A DNA stretch of 64,000 nucleotides from Tritrichomonas musculus. Its lineage: Eukaryota; Parabasalia; Tritrichomonadida; Tritrichomonadidae. Positions 50,039 through 59,139 of this stretch are shown piece after piece; the first letter of the stretch is position 1; every line of letters begins with the position of its first letter. The translations under genes were made by a program, and so were the position numbers. The stretch lies in assembly GCA_039105265.1 (NCBI GenBank), contig JAPFFF010000007.1:3472001-3536000 (forward strand), written 5' to 3'. The notes below the pieces were generated by a model. The model saw only the letters and a program-made list of their open reading frames with translations, was not told the DNA's origin and searched no databases.

Positions 50039-51680
50039 TTAAATATTCAATATAGAATCATTTAAACTAGTAGGAGAATATACTTTTTTATTTTTGTTTT
50101 GTTGTTTAATTGCTTTAGGAGCTTGAGGAATTTCATTAGATATATCTGTTTGTTTTGTAGGAGTATGTTGATGTTGTGCTTTTTGTGCTTCACGAGAGTT
50201 TGTAGTGATTTGTTTATTTTGAATTTGTTTGCAGTGCTTTTGTTGTTAATTTAGTTTGTTGAGCTATATTTCTTCTTCTAATTTCTTCTTCACTTAATAT
50301 TTTCATTGTAGGAGGAGCTGGAATATAACGTCCTCCATATGTTTTGTTTTGATTATTTGTTTGTATTTGTATTTCATGATTATTGTTTTCATTATCAGGC
50401 ACAGCTTCACGAGAGTTCGCAGTGACTTCCTCTTCCTCTTCCTCAAATATAAAACTATCATTATTATTATCGATTAGTTCATGATTAGGACTTGTTGCTA
50501 TATCTACTCTATTTTTATTTTTAATAGCTTCAATTCTTTCTCTTAATAATTTTGTTGATTTAGGTTGAATATTTTTCATTTTAGGTCTTGTTTGTTTTGG
50601 GGGTTTTACAGGCTGATTTATTTTTGTGACTTTTTCTACATCGCGAGAGCTCGTAGCGACTTTAGCAGTTTTTCTATATTTATTAGGGTTAAACACTATA
50701 TTTTGATTAGGGCTTAAATTTAAATCTAGATCTAATTCAGTTTGTTCATTTGGAAAATCATGTAAATCTGTATTAATTTCAACATTCTTTCTTTTACGAA
50801 CAAAAGCAATACAACGTCCATTATCAACATCAACTTCTTCAAATTCATTATTAGGATAATACATTTTACCTGTTAATTTATTCATTCTAGGAGCATTTTC
50901 TATATCATGTAATCTTTGTAATTTTCTTTTTCTTTCTTTTTCAGCTTCTATCTTATTTATTTCTTCTTGTTTCTTTCTTTCTCTTTCTTCTCTTATTCTT
51001 CTTTTTTTATCTTGTTTTTCTTGTTCTTCTCTTATTAATCTTTCTTGTTCTTCTTTTTCTATTCTTTCTTGTTCTTTTCTTCTATCTTCTTCTTCCTGTT
51101 CTTCTGGTGATAAACAAGTATAAACTAAAGGTTCTAATGTATTATTTCTATAATCTTCATAAAAACAACATTTGCTATACCAATGAATTTCATAAAAGTA
51201 TTGAGGTTCAACTTTAATACTATTTTGTTTTAATTTTTGAGATAATTTACTAACATATTTTTCAATGATATCATCATTTATTCCATCATATAACTTTGCT
51301 TTAAATTGTAATTCAGATGTTTTATACATTCTACTTACTACATTTACAGTTTTAAACTTAACCATAAAATCACTAAGAGTTATTGTATATAATAATCTAG
51401 ATTCATTATAATAATCTTGTCTATCTTTAAGTAAAACAACACATTCTACTCCCTGAATATATCTTATTACAAATATGATAGAAGGAAGTTTTTCTGTAGT
51501 TAATCTAATAAAATAACAAGGATGATAATTAATAACTCCTTGACCCTTACTTAAACATATATCAGGTAATTTGAAATCAGCTAAAAAACAATATAAACAA
51601 TAACCATTTCTACCTATTACAATTTTATAATAATTTTCATTTTCATAATCTTTAACTTCTTCTCCTAAAACTAACGTCAT
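50039..51680 (-). pseudogene. Polinton B charged-linker protein gene, broken copy
   Basis: Homologue of 22894-24267 in Polinton A. The N-terminal globular part (CLSKGQGVI, YHPCYFIRL, HWYSKCCFY) is followed by a long Arg/Glu/Lys helix (EEQERLIREEQEKQDKKRRI) and a low-complexity tail. It carries three of the GC-rich short inserts. The copy looks broken, with about one break. Function is unknown; its place between the large structural-type protein and the 109-residue gene is kept in both Polintons. Confidence 0.68.
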
Positions 51681-51683
51681 TTA

Positions 51684-52013
51684 TTAATAAATAAGAAGAC
51701 AACTAAATATAAACGCTGAAGGTTCTATTTCATTTCCGTATAAATCAGTAAACCATATTCTATGATTTTGTTCATGATTTAAGAATTCATACTTTCTATA
51801 TTTTGTTTGTCTTCTATTAGCTAACATTATAAAATGATCACAATAACTATATTGTTGAACTATATCACTATGAACCATTAAATCTCCTACTAAAAACTCT
51901 TTAACAATAGCTCCTACATACTGAACAACTATATACTTTTTATTTCTACTGCTAATGAATTCGATTGGCAATTTAAATTCTTTATCTTGAGTATGAAAGT
52001 AAACTTTTGGCAT
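51684..52013 (-). CDS. 109-residue conserved Polinton protein (B copy)
   Basis: It has the same length as the Polinton A protein at 22561-22890 and is highly similar, with the identical core SSRNK(K/R)YIVVQYVGAIVK, VHSDIVQQY.YCD.FIMLANRRQTKYRKY and FTDLYGN.IEPSAFI. It is one of the best-conserved genes between the two elements. Four bases separate its stop from the next gene. Confidence 0.76.
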   Translation of the reverse strand: MPKVYFHTQDKEFKLPIEFISSRNKKYIVVQYVGAIVKEFLVGDLMVHSDIVQQYSYCDHFIMLANRRQTKYRKYEFLNHEQNHRIWFTDLYGNEIEPSAFIFSCLLIY

Positions 52014-52018
52014 ATTTA

Positions 52019-53158
52019 TTAGATATCAAAGTATAATTTAATATCTTTATCTAATTCATCATAATTATCAGCTACTTTCTTAGTAAAAGCTATTGGTATT
52101 TCTATCGGTTTCATATTATATCTTAACAATTTACAAACACAATTTCCGTTAATATATGTTAAGAATTGAGCTATTTCATTAAATACTCTTCTTCTTTTAG
52201 CAAATTTTTGTTTAGTTTTAGCAAAATCAGTATGAACTAGTAATATATTCCCTTTTTTATAAGATAATAGTCCTTTTAATTTTTGTTTGTTTTTAATTTC
52301 TTGTAATTTACTTCTCATTAATCTTATATACTTCCATTCTAGATCAATATCATTTTGAAACTGTTTAGGTGAATAGTATATATATTTATTTTTGTTCAAT
52401 ATAACTTCACTTTCATCAGTATCATCAAAATCATAATTGTAATTTCTTAATCTTAATGATTTATGAGGAGTTTTATTATAATAATTAACCATTTGTCTCA
52501 TATATTCAATATTAGCTAATTTAGTTTCATTAAGTCCAAAAGCATTTCGTAACGTTCTAATAACAGAATCAATTGTTTTATGAGCTAACGCAAATTTAGA
52601 AGAATTAATTACAAATTTAATCTTATATATTTTCCATTCTTTAACACTGTCGAAATCTATATCATTTATGATCTGTTTTAATAATTTAGTATCATGTTGA
52701 TTAATAATTTTATCTAACAATTTATCTTTACTTCTTATACTACTTTCTTTAACTCTTTCATGTAAATTAGGTACATATAATATAGAATCATCATTTAAAG
52801 TAAGTTCAATTATATCATTTGCTAACTTAATAAATCCTCTTTCACCATCACTTTTAATCGTTTTAATTTCAATATCATATTTGACTAATATATTAGCTAA
52901 AGTGTAAGATAATGTACTTAATCTTCTATCTTTAATCTGTTCAACTATTAAATATCTTGTATTAACATTAATTAAAACAAAATAGATAGTATTCTTAACA
53001 AACATTAAATCAGCTTCATAGCAATAAGGTTCATTACTAAAATTAGGTTTCATATACTGTTTACATGTTTTCAATCTATAATCATGAACATAAGGTTCTT
53101 TTTCGAGATCATTATATTCAAAGTATTTGTATTTGCTAGTAAATGGATATTTAAGCAT
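52019..53158 (-). CDS. Retroviral-type (RVE) integrase of Polinton B
   Basis: 379 residues. Core acidic positions are in CYEADLMFV, TIKSDGERG and HKTIDSVIRTLRNAF, with YYNKTPHKSLR after. The C-terminal SH3-like part (YKKGNILLVHTDFAKTKQKFAKRRRVFNEIAQFL) is well conserved with Polinton A. It carries a short extra acidic passage (DFDDTDESEVILNKN) before KYIYY. Expected product of its action is the TACGTT duplication around the element. Confidence 0.87.
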   Translation of the reverse strand: MLKYPFTSKYKYFEYNDLEKEPYVHDYRLKTCKQYMKPNFSNEPYCYEADLMFVKNTIYFVLINVNTRYLIVEQIKDRRLSTLSYTLANILVKYDIEIKTIKSDGERGFIKLANDIIELTLNDDSILYVPNLHERVKESSIRSKDKLLDKIINQHDTKLLKQIINDIDFDSVKEWKIYKIKFVINSSKFALAHKTIDSVIRTLRNAFGLNETKLANIEYMRQMVNYYNKTPHKSLRLRNYNYDFDDTDESEVILNKNKYIYYSPKQFQNDIDLEWKYIRLMRSKLQEIKNKQKLKGLLSYKKGNILLVHTDFAKTKQKFAKRRRVFNEIAQFLTYINGNCVCKLLRYNMKPIEIPIAFTKKVADNYDELDKDIKLYFDI

Positions 53159-53193
53159 TTTAGTGCAAAAATAATATACTACATTTAATTCTT

Positions 53194-53763
53194 CTAATTA
53201 AGATCATATATCTTCTTAAACCTAGTTAAATATATTTGTATTTTTTTACCATTAATACTCATCATATTAACAAATTTATAACCATTCTTTTTCTCATTTA
53301 TATGTAGTTTACGATATTCAACTCCGTTATAAAAATAGAAATTGTTTTCATAATAGTAATAAGATTCAAAAATATGTGTATTATAGTCTGTTATTTTTAA
53401 AGAATCATTAGGTATATTAGTGTAAGTGTATGTAATTTTGTTACTAGATGCTTTATTCATTTGATTCTCTTTAACTGATACCCAACGTAAATTATAAATA
53501 TGATTATCTGTTCTTTGTCTATTTTTATGATCTACTTGAGTTTTAATTTCAGGATTATCATTTTCTATAAATTGTAAAGCTATTAATCTATGTTTAAGAT
53601 AATGTTTATTTTTAAGCATAAGTCTAACATAACCGTTTTCAATATTTTCTTTAATTTCATGATGATTATCTTTTCTTCGTATAGTATGTGGATAAGTTGT
53701 TAATATTTCATAATCTTCATGATCTTTTAAAGAAATAAATTCAGAAATATTTTCAGTTTCCAT
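53194..53763 (-). CDS. Free-standing HNH homing-type endonuclease of Polinton B
   Basis: 189 residues from ATG 53763. NUMOD4-like EFISLKDHEDYEILTTYPHTIRRK and HNH_3 core KHRLIALQFIEND, VDHKNRQRTDNHIYNLRW, KENQMNKASS. It is related to both Polinton A copies but sits in a different spacer, between integrase and capsid genes, where A has only 59 bases. This pattern fits independent spread of homing genes. Confidence 0.83.
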   Translation of the reverse strand: METENISEFISLKDHEDYEILTTYPHTIRRKDNHHEIKENIENGYVRLMLKNKHYLKHRLIALQFIENDNPEIKTQVDHKNRQRTDNHIYNLRWVSVKENQMNKASSNKITYTYTNIPNDSLKITDYNTHIFESYYYYENNFYFYNGVEYRKLHINEKKNGYKFVNMMSINGKKIQIYLTRFKKIYDLN

Positions 53764-53848
53764 GTTTTGTAAAAACAAAAATCATATATTTAAAATTAAA
53801 ATTATATTATTTTTAAAATTCAAGTCCGTAAATTTACGGTCTTATTTT

Positions 53849-55792
53849 TCACTCATTAATTTGACTGTTTGGTGGAGATTGATCATCTATATAAGCTAAA
53901 CCATCAAGATTCATTAAGAAATAACTATCACGAGTAAGCCATAATTGAGTTGGGGGCGGATGAATAATATTCCCAGAAGGTTCTATTATATTGTAATAAG
54001 TATCATTTTCTCCTCTATATACAGGTTGACCTTGAATTTGAATTTGAACATTGCCGAATCCGCCGTCTATAGCATCAAAACAATAACCTGCAGAAGATCT
54101 TTCAGCTTGAATATTGAAAACAAAAGAAGAACTGTCAGATAAAGTATTTTTATATCTTACTCCGTTAACATCATTTTTCGGCATAGTCATACTATCTTCA
54201 AACTCTTTTGTACAAGTTAGAGTTATAGCGTCTAAATCTCCGGCTGTAAGCTGATTTTCAAAGAATCTAGCTCCTATTGTACTAACGTTTTCATCTGGAA
54301 AATTTTTTCCTCCTATATTCAAATAACAGTTTTGATATATTGGATTTTCAAAAACTGTTAAATCATTATGATGTTTTGGGAACATTATTGAAAGAGTTGT
54401 AACGTTAATCAAAGGAATATTTAGTGTTGATTTTATTCCGTTTTCTGCCGGAGCTATCGGAAAAGAATGATAATCAACTTTTTGTGAAGGAATAATTATA
54501 CCTTTTCGCAATATTTCTTCTATTCCGTTTCGTGTTGATTCACATACTCCAAAACCCTGCATACTTGACTTACATAATGTAACTGTTAATCTATTTACTG
54601 TAAGTGTTGCTGGTTGAGATGAATAATGAGAACTCAATAATTTATTAGCTTCAGTTTTAGAAACAAAATTAATAGAAACGTTTCCGGCGGGATGTTTTGA
54701 TGAAGGGATACTGTCATGAGATTTAAGATAATGAGCTTTACAAATTTCTTTATTATCTTCTGTTTTTTCTATTCCTAACTCTGTAAACTCTTCATCAGTA
54801 TAGCTGAATAAAAATGTAAAAGTTTCAAGAAGTTCATCTACTGGAATATTTGTTGAAGCTGGAGTATATTTATCTCTTAATTCATACTTTAACTGATATT
54901 TCGGTTGTTCTGGAGAAGGAGGATCTGGATTATTTGATGGACCTGGGATAATAGCTTCATTATTTATTTGAGTGAATTGATGTTTAAGATGACCATGTAC
55001 TGTGATTTGTTTTAGCTTATCTAATTCTTCTGTACTAACACTTTCATTATCTTCAAGAAAAGCTTTAGCTTCAGCAACAGTATAAGGATCAATAGCAGCC
55101 CAAACTAATCCAGCTGGAGTAACTTGAAATCTTATTGATAAATCTCCAATTATTCCGTTTGGGAATAAATCAAAAGCTTGAAGAGCTAATAAATCATCAA
55201 ACGGAACATTTAAATCAAATTCTGTTGAAGTTTTTCCGTTATTTTTGAAATTGTTAAGATTAACATAAGATCCTGCTATTGTTTGAGAATAAGAAGCAAC
55301 ATTCTCCCATAATGAATGAACAAATCTTCTTCTCTTCTTTTCTGTTTCTGGTTTAACTGAAGAATATAAAAATCCTTCTCTAACACACTCGTTTTGTTGA
55401 TATCCGACATTAACATTATTATGAAGAATTTCAAGTCTATCAAATAATTGATTAGAAGATTTAAATCCTACAAACAGTTTATAAAAGTTATTAGGGTCTT
55501 GTATTTGTTGAAGTTTACTTAAATCAGTATTTAACTGTAAATCTAATTTTATATGAAATGTTAAGAATCCTTTATCAACATCACTTACAAAATGATCAGG
55601 GTGTGTTAAGCTAATTTGAGAATATTGTCCTTGATGAAACGGAGCTGGTTGATCATGACAGTCTACTGTTCTAAATGAAAACGATCTTGTACCATCATTA
55701 ACATTAATCAGTGATCTCATTTGATTAAAAGTATCTAAAACATTTCCAGCTTCTATCTTATAATTATGAGCTCTTTCGTTTCGATATAACAT
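53849..55792 (-). CDS. Major capsid-like protein of Polinton B
   Basis: 647 residues. The first 285 are nearly the same as in Polinton A (MLYRNERAHNYKIEAGNVLDTFNQMRS and DLNVPFDDLLALQAFDLFPNGIIGDLSIRF). The middle loop region differs, with a shorter Pro-rich linker (PGPSNNPDPPSPEQPK). The C-terminal half is again conserved to LWLTRDSYFLMNLDGL. Conserved ends with a variable middle fit a jelly-roll capsid protein with one exposed loop. Confidence 0.82.
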   Translation of the reverse strand: MLYRNERAHNYKIEAGNVLDTFNQMRSLINVNDGTRSFSFRTVDCHDQPAPFHQGQYSQISLTHPDHFVSDVDKGFLTFHIKLDLQLNTDLSKLQQIQDPNNFYKLFVGFKSSNQLFDRLEILHNNVNVGYQQNECVREGFLYSSVKPETEKKRRRFVHSLWENVASYSQTIAGSYVNLNNFKNNGKTSTEFDLNVPFDDLLALQAFDLFPNGIIGDLSIRFQVTPAGLVWAAIDPYTVAEAKAFLEDNESVSTEELDKLKQITVHGHLKHQFTQINNEAIIPGPSNNPDPPSPEQPKYQLKYELRDKYTPASTNIPVDELLETFTFLFSYTDEEFTELGIEKTEDNKEICKAHYLKSHDSIPSSKHPAGNVSINFVSKTEANKLLSSHYSSQPATLTVNRLTVTLCKSSMQGFGVCESTRNGIEEILRKGIIIPSQKVDYHSFPIAPAENGIKSTLNIPLINVTTLSIMFPKHHNDLTVFENPIYQNCYLNIGGKNFPDENVSTIGARFFENQLTAGDLDAITLTCTKEFEDSMTMPKNDVNGVRYKNTLSDSSSFVFNIQAERSSAGYCFDAIDGGFGNVQIQIQGQPVYRGENDTYYNIIEPSGNIIHPPPTQLWLTRDSYFLMNLDGLAYIDDQSPPNSQINE

Positions 55793-55830
55793 TTATCAGT
55801 TAATAAAACAAAATATTTTATGAAGAAGAA

Positions 55831-56085
55831 ATGTCAGTTGGTATATTTAATAAGATCAAGAAAGCTGTTAAAAGTGTAGGCGGAAAACTAAAGAATTTTG
55901 CAAAAAAAGCTGTTAAAGCTCTACCGAAAATAATAGATACAGGTAAGATGATTATTGATAAAGTTAAACCAGCCGTTCAATTTATTCCCGGTGTAAATGA
56001 AGTAGTTAATGCTATAGATACAGGATTAAATTATGCAGATAAAGGTTATAAAATTGGGAAATCAATTTTAAATGAAGTAAAATAA
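55831..56085 (+). CDS. Small amphipathic basic protein (B copy)
   Basis: 84 residues. Homologue of 19105-19326: GIFNKIKKAVKSVGGKLKNFAKKAVKALPKI, VKPAVQFIPGVNEVVNAIDTGLN and a Lys-containing end. Slightly longer than in A by an inner insertion. It is divergent from the capsid gene with 38 bases between. Probable minor virion or membrane-active protein, by character and context. Confidence 0.67.
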   Translation: MSVGIFNKIKKAVKSVGGKLKNFAKKAVKALPKIIDTGKMIIDKVKPAVQFIPGVNEVVNAIDTGLNYADKGYKIGKSILNEVK

Positions 56086-56136
56086 AATGATTTAAAATTA
56101 ATTGAAATGATTTAAATGTAGATAATTATTTTTAAA

Positions 56137-56532
56137 ATGAATCAAATCAAAATGAAAGTTATTAATCAAATACAAAAAGAAACAAAAACATTTAGTTCTA
56201 TTGTTGAATTTGAAGCTTACTATCAAAAACATAAAGATGAAATGGAGAAACAAACTACTCAATATCTTAACAAAGTATATAAAATCATAACACCAGATAA
56301 CATTGAGTACAGAATAACAAAAAAGAATTGTGTTAAAGAAGGTTCAAAATTGATAGGAGGTGAAATATGTTTAAAGAAAGTACAACAAACTCAACAAGAA
56401 GATCAACATTTATTCGAAATTGCATTAGAATCAGTTAAAGTTGATATTGAGAATATGAAAACAAAAATAGAAGAAATTAAACAAACAGTTAATTCAGTAG
56501 TTAAATTTATAAATGAAATGAATCAAACATAA
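56137..56532 (+). CDS. Conserved small Polinton protein with C-terminal coiled coil (B copy)
   Basis: 131 residues from ATG 56137; ATG 56152 matches the start of the Polinton A protein and is equally likely. Conserved EFEAYYQKHKDEMEKQTTQYLNK and YRITKKNC, then a heptad helix ending VKFINEMNQT. It ends one base from the convergent basic 77-residue gene. Confidence 0.74.
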   Translation: MNQIKMKVINQIQKETKTFSSIVEFEAYYQKHKDEMEKQTTQYLNKVYKIITPDNIEYRITKKNCVKEGSKLIGGEICLKKVQQTQQEDQHLFEIALESVKVDIENMKTKIEEIKQTVNSVVKFINEMNQT

Positions 56533-56533
56533 G

Positions 56534-56767
56534 TTAAAAATTATTCATTGTAATTACTGAATGATTTAGTGTTAATAAATGATAGTTTACAGGTTTATTT
56601 GTTTTAATTGATGATTCATGATTGATATTCCCCTTTTCTTCATATTTCTTTACTGTAGGTTGTGAATTTATTTTTGTTCTTTCTTTTTGCTGTTTTAGTC
56701 TTTGACGATCAAAATGATTTTGATGATTTTCGTCATGTAATGTTCTAAGTTGATTGTAATTACTCAT
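56534..56767 (-). CDS. Small basic Polinton protein (B copy)
   Basis: 77 residues, nearly the same as 16573-16806 of Polinton A (HQNHFDRQRLKQQKERTKINSQPTVKKYEEKGNINHE and YHLLTLNHS). Its ATG faces the coiled-coil gene across 15 bases (56768-56782), another very short divergent junction. Confidence 0.75.
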   Translation of the reverse strand: MSNYNQLRTLHDENHQNHFDRQRLKQQKERTKINSQPTVKKYEEKGNINHESSIKTNKPVNYHLLTLNHSVITMNNF

Positions 56768-56782
56768 TTTAATGTGAAAGAA

Positions 56783-57013
56783 ATGACAGATTTAAATAAA
56801 TATAAAAGTGAGATACCACAACTTAAGCAAATTAAACGAAGTTTGAAAGAAAGGTGTTATGATGCAAAACAACATTTAAATAATGTTAAGACTGCAATGT
56901 TAAACTCAAATGGACTAGCTATACGAGAAAGTTTAATAGAAGATATTAATTCATTAAAAGAAAAATGTGCTAAGTTAGAAAATGAATTAAAAGAATTAAC
57001 AAATAATGAGTAA
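56783..57013 (+). CDS. Small coiled-coil protein of Polinton B
   Basis: 76 residues from ATG 56783, chosen by alignment with MTDLNKF in Polinton A. MTDLNKYKSEIPQLKQIKRSLKER, then NSNGLAIRESLIEDINSLKEK and a heptad end. Three bases separate it from the next gene. Confidence 0.76.
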   Translation: MTDLNKYKSEIPQLKQIKRSLKERCYDAKQHLNNVKTAMLNSNGLAIRESLIEDINSLKEKCAKLENELKELTNNE

Positions 57014-57016
57014 AAG

Positions 57017-57586
57017 ATGTTTAATATGAATCAAATGACATTAAAACGTGCTAGAATCTTATCAAGTGAAAATGATGCTAGTGTTAAGCAAGAACAAAAT
57101 ACAAATGTTAATATAAAAATAAAACCTGTTTCATATCCTGATATTCCTAATCTTACAAATCAAACACAAAATATATCACAAAATAGAAACATAAATTTTA
57201 CACAAATGTCGGACAATTCTCAATCAATATATCAACCACAAATAAACAATCTTACAAATGAGTTAGAGAGTTTAGAAATGAAAAATAAATTTTTAGAAAC
57301 ATTATTAAGTATTTATGAAACTAATCCATTACGAATTAATAGCTATCTTGTTTGTCATAATAATACTTTAATGAATCTTATCAAAATATTAACAAGAGCT
57401 GATAAGGTTGAGCTTGTTATTGATGAAGAAGAAGGATGTAAAGGTTGTTTATCAAATACAAAGTATATGAAAATTGATCGTATTTTAGTAACAAAAGATG
57501 ATAAAACATTAGAATTAAAAATTGGTTATAATGAAATCTATAGTCAACTTATCAAATATGGTATAAGTTTGAAAATGTGTATTTAA
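57017..57586 (+). CDS. Conserved Polinton protein, disordered N-terminus and compact C-terminus (B copy)
   Basis: 189 residues. Matches 14989-15576 of Polinton A: RARILSSEND, NTNVNIKIKP, KFLETLL, ILTRADKVELVIDEEEGCKGCLSNTKYMKI and YSQLIKYGIS. The Gln/Asn-rich passage after the start varies. Unknown function. Confidence 0.75.
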   Translation: MFNMNQMTLKRARILSSENDASVKQEQNTNVNIKIKPVSYPDIPNLTNQTQNISQNRNINFTQMSDNSQSIYQPQINNLTNELESLEMKNKFLETLLSIYETNPLRINSYLVCHNNTLMNLIKILTRADKVELVIDEEEGCKGCLSNTKYMKIDRILVTKDDKTLELKIGYNEIYSQLIKYGISLKMCI

Positions 57587-57622
57587 AGTTAATAAATGTT
57601 ATTGTTTTATTTTTGTTCAAAA

Positions 57623-57742
57623 ATGATTACTGAAATATTATTAAGTGTTGTTGTTGTTGAATTAGCTATAATTATTATTGGTTTTACTTATGATTCAAAA
57701 CCTGAATTAAGTGAAGAAATTAGAGCAAAACTATACTCTTAA
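57623..57742 (+). CDS. Possible 39-residue single-pass membrane peptide, Polinton B only
   Basis: A short frame with a hydrophobic helix (EILLSVVVVELAIIIIGFTY) and a charged C-terminal tail (DSKPELSEEIRAKLYS). It lies in the 190-base spacer between the 189-residue gene and the ATPase; Polinton A has only 61 bases there. The amphipathic layout and lack of low-complexity AT codons in the tail favour a real gene, but its size makes chance possible. Confidence 0.42.
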   Translation: MITEILLSVVVVELAIIIIGFTYDSKPELSEEIRAKLYS

Positions 57743-57776
57743 TCATTTAATGATAACTAAATATGTTAAAAAAAGA

Positions 57777-58640
57777 ATGATTCCTACTAATTTCAAGTAT
57801 ATAGATTCAAGTGAGTATGATGATGAAAGTGAAGTATCAAGTGAAGAAAAAGAATTTGATATAGATATTGCAATGAATGAAGCTTATAGCAAAAATAAAG
57901 ATAAGATATTAGCTGAAAGTATAAGATCTGTAGCTAATGGAATATTTGCTTATTATAATTCATTGAATATATTAGTAGGGAATCAAGGTCGCGGAAAAAC
58001 TCATATTATGTTAAGAGATATTATTCAAATATCAAGATTAAAAGATTGTAACTTTCATTTAATAGTATATATTAGCAAAAATGGTTCAATTAATGATAGT
58101 ACGTTTGAAGCTCAACAAGAATTAATTCAACTGCCGATTCAAGTTATATCAGATTCTAATGCTGAAAAATATTTGAAAGAACTAGATTTATATAAAGAAT
58201 TATTTGATAAATATTGTAATACACCAAAAATAACAATTGATAATAATAAGTTAAATTCTATGTTTGAGTTTCTTCATGTTAATAAACTAAATAAGCCAAA
58301 TCAACCTTTAAACACTATTATATTATGTGAAGATTTTGTTAAAAGTAAATTAATTAAATCAGCATACTTTACTAACTATATAACTCAATTAAGACATAAA
58401 CATTCAATAGTTTATATTAATATTCAATTCTTTAAATCAATATCAACAGATTACAAAAATAATACTACTACTTTCTTCATATTTAGTGGTTATTCTCGAC
58501 AAAAATTACAATATATTTATCAACAAGTTTCATTACCGATTATGTTTGATGAATTATGGAGAAATTATGTAAAAATGAAGAATCATGATTTTATTTTAGT
58601 TAATGTTAGAGAAAATACAATTAAGTTTATTCGAGTATAA
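57777..58640 (+). CDS. Genome-packaging ATPase (FtsK/HerA type) of Polinton B
   Basis: 287 residues from ATG 57777, chosen because MIPTNFKYIDSSEYDDE lines up with the Polinton A start; ATG 57750 is in frame and follows a TCATT motif, so it is possible. Walker A is GNQGRGKT, Walker B is TIILCED, then QLRHKHSIVYINIQFFKS. Strong identity to A from NSLNILVG onward. Ends overlap the convergent 150-residue gene by fourteen bases. Confidence 0.89.
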   Translation: MIPTNFKYIDSSEYDDESEVSSEEKEFDIDIAMNEAYSKNKDKILAESIRSVANGIFAYYNSLNILVGNQGRGKTHIMLRDIIQISRLKDCNFHLIVYISKNGSINDSTFEAQQELIQLPIQVISDSNAEKYLKELDLYKELFDKYCNTPKITIDNNKLNSMFEFLHVNKLNKPNQPLNTIILCEDFVKSKLIKSAYFTNYITQLRHKHSIVYINIQFFKSISTDYKNNTTTFFIFSGYSRQKLQYIYQQVSLPIMFDELWRNYVKMKNHDFILVNVRENTIKFIRV

Positions 58641-59079
58641 GATCTTGATGTTTACCCACAAATAGATCATAAGATTCTATATTATATTTTTGTCTTAATT
58701 GTTCAATTAATTTTTTTGTTTCTGAATTAGCTTTTTCAATACTATAATTATAATAACTATTCTCTAAATATTCTTGTAATTCAGTATTACCATTAATGAA
58801 AAATTCTTGTAAATTCATAGATATTCTTCTTCTTAAATTAGATGTTATATTAATATACTCAAAATCTAATTCTTTTAACTTATCTGGATATAATCTTTTA
58901 ATTTCTCCTTCTTTATTTTTGAGTGAAACATACAAAACTCGAGCTCTAAAACTATTTCTTCCTATTAAAACCGGATATTTATCACATAAGATAGAAAAAT
59001 CACAATCATTAAACTTATTTGGATCTTGTAATAATTGAATAAGGTTATTAACATATTCAAATACTTTCATATTTCTCAT
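58627..59079 (-). CDS. Conserved Polinton protein, unknown (B copy)
   Basis: 150 residues from ATG 59079, matching the Polinton A start. NCDFSILCDKYPVL, FRARVLYVSLKN, LRRRISMNLQEFFINGNTE and FVGKHQDLI are conserved. No family recognised. Confidence 0.76.
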   Translation of the reverse strand: MRNMKVFEYVNNLIQLLQDPNKFNDCDFSILCDKYPVLIGRNSFRARVLYVSLKNKEGEIKRLYPDKLKELDFEYINITSNLRRRISMNLQEFFINGNTELQEYLENSYYNYSIEKANSETKKLIEQLRQKYNIESYDLFVGKHQDLILE

Positions 59080-59114
59080 TTTTGTAATAAAAGTAAAAAA
59101 TAAAAATAATAAAT

Positions 59115-59139
59115 ACAAAAATAAAGTTTAAGTTTTTTA
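59115..59139 (-). promoter_or_regulatory. Conserved intergenic module, inverted partner of 39358-39382
   Basis: Minus strand reads TAAAAAACTTAAACTTTATT and TTTGT from the stop of the 146-residue gene. It is part of a 50-base exact inverted match to 39349-39398. Confidence 0.75.
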
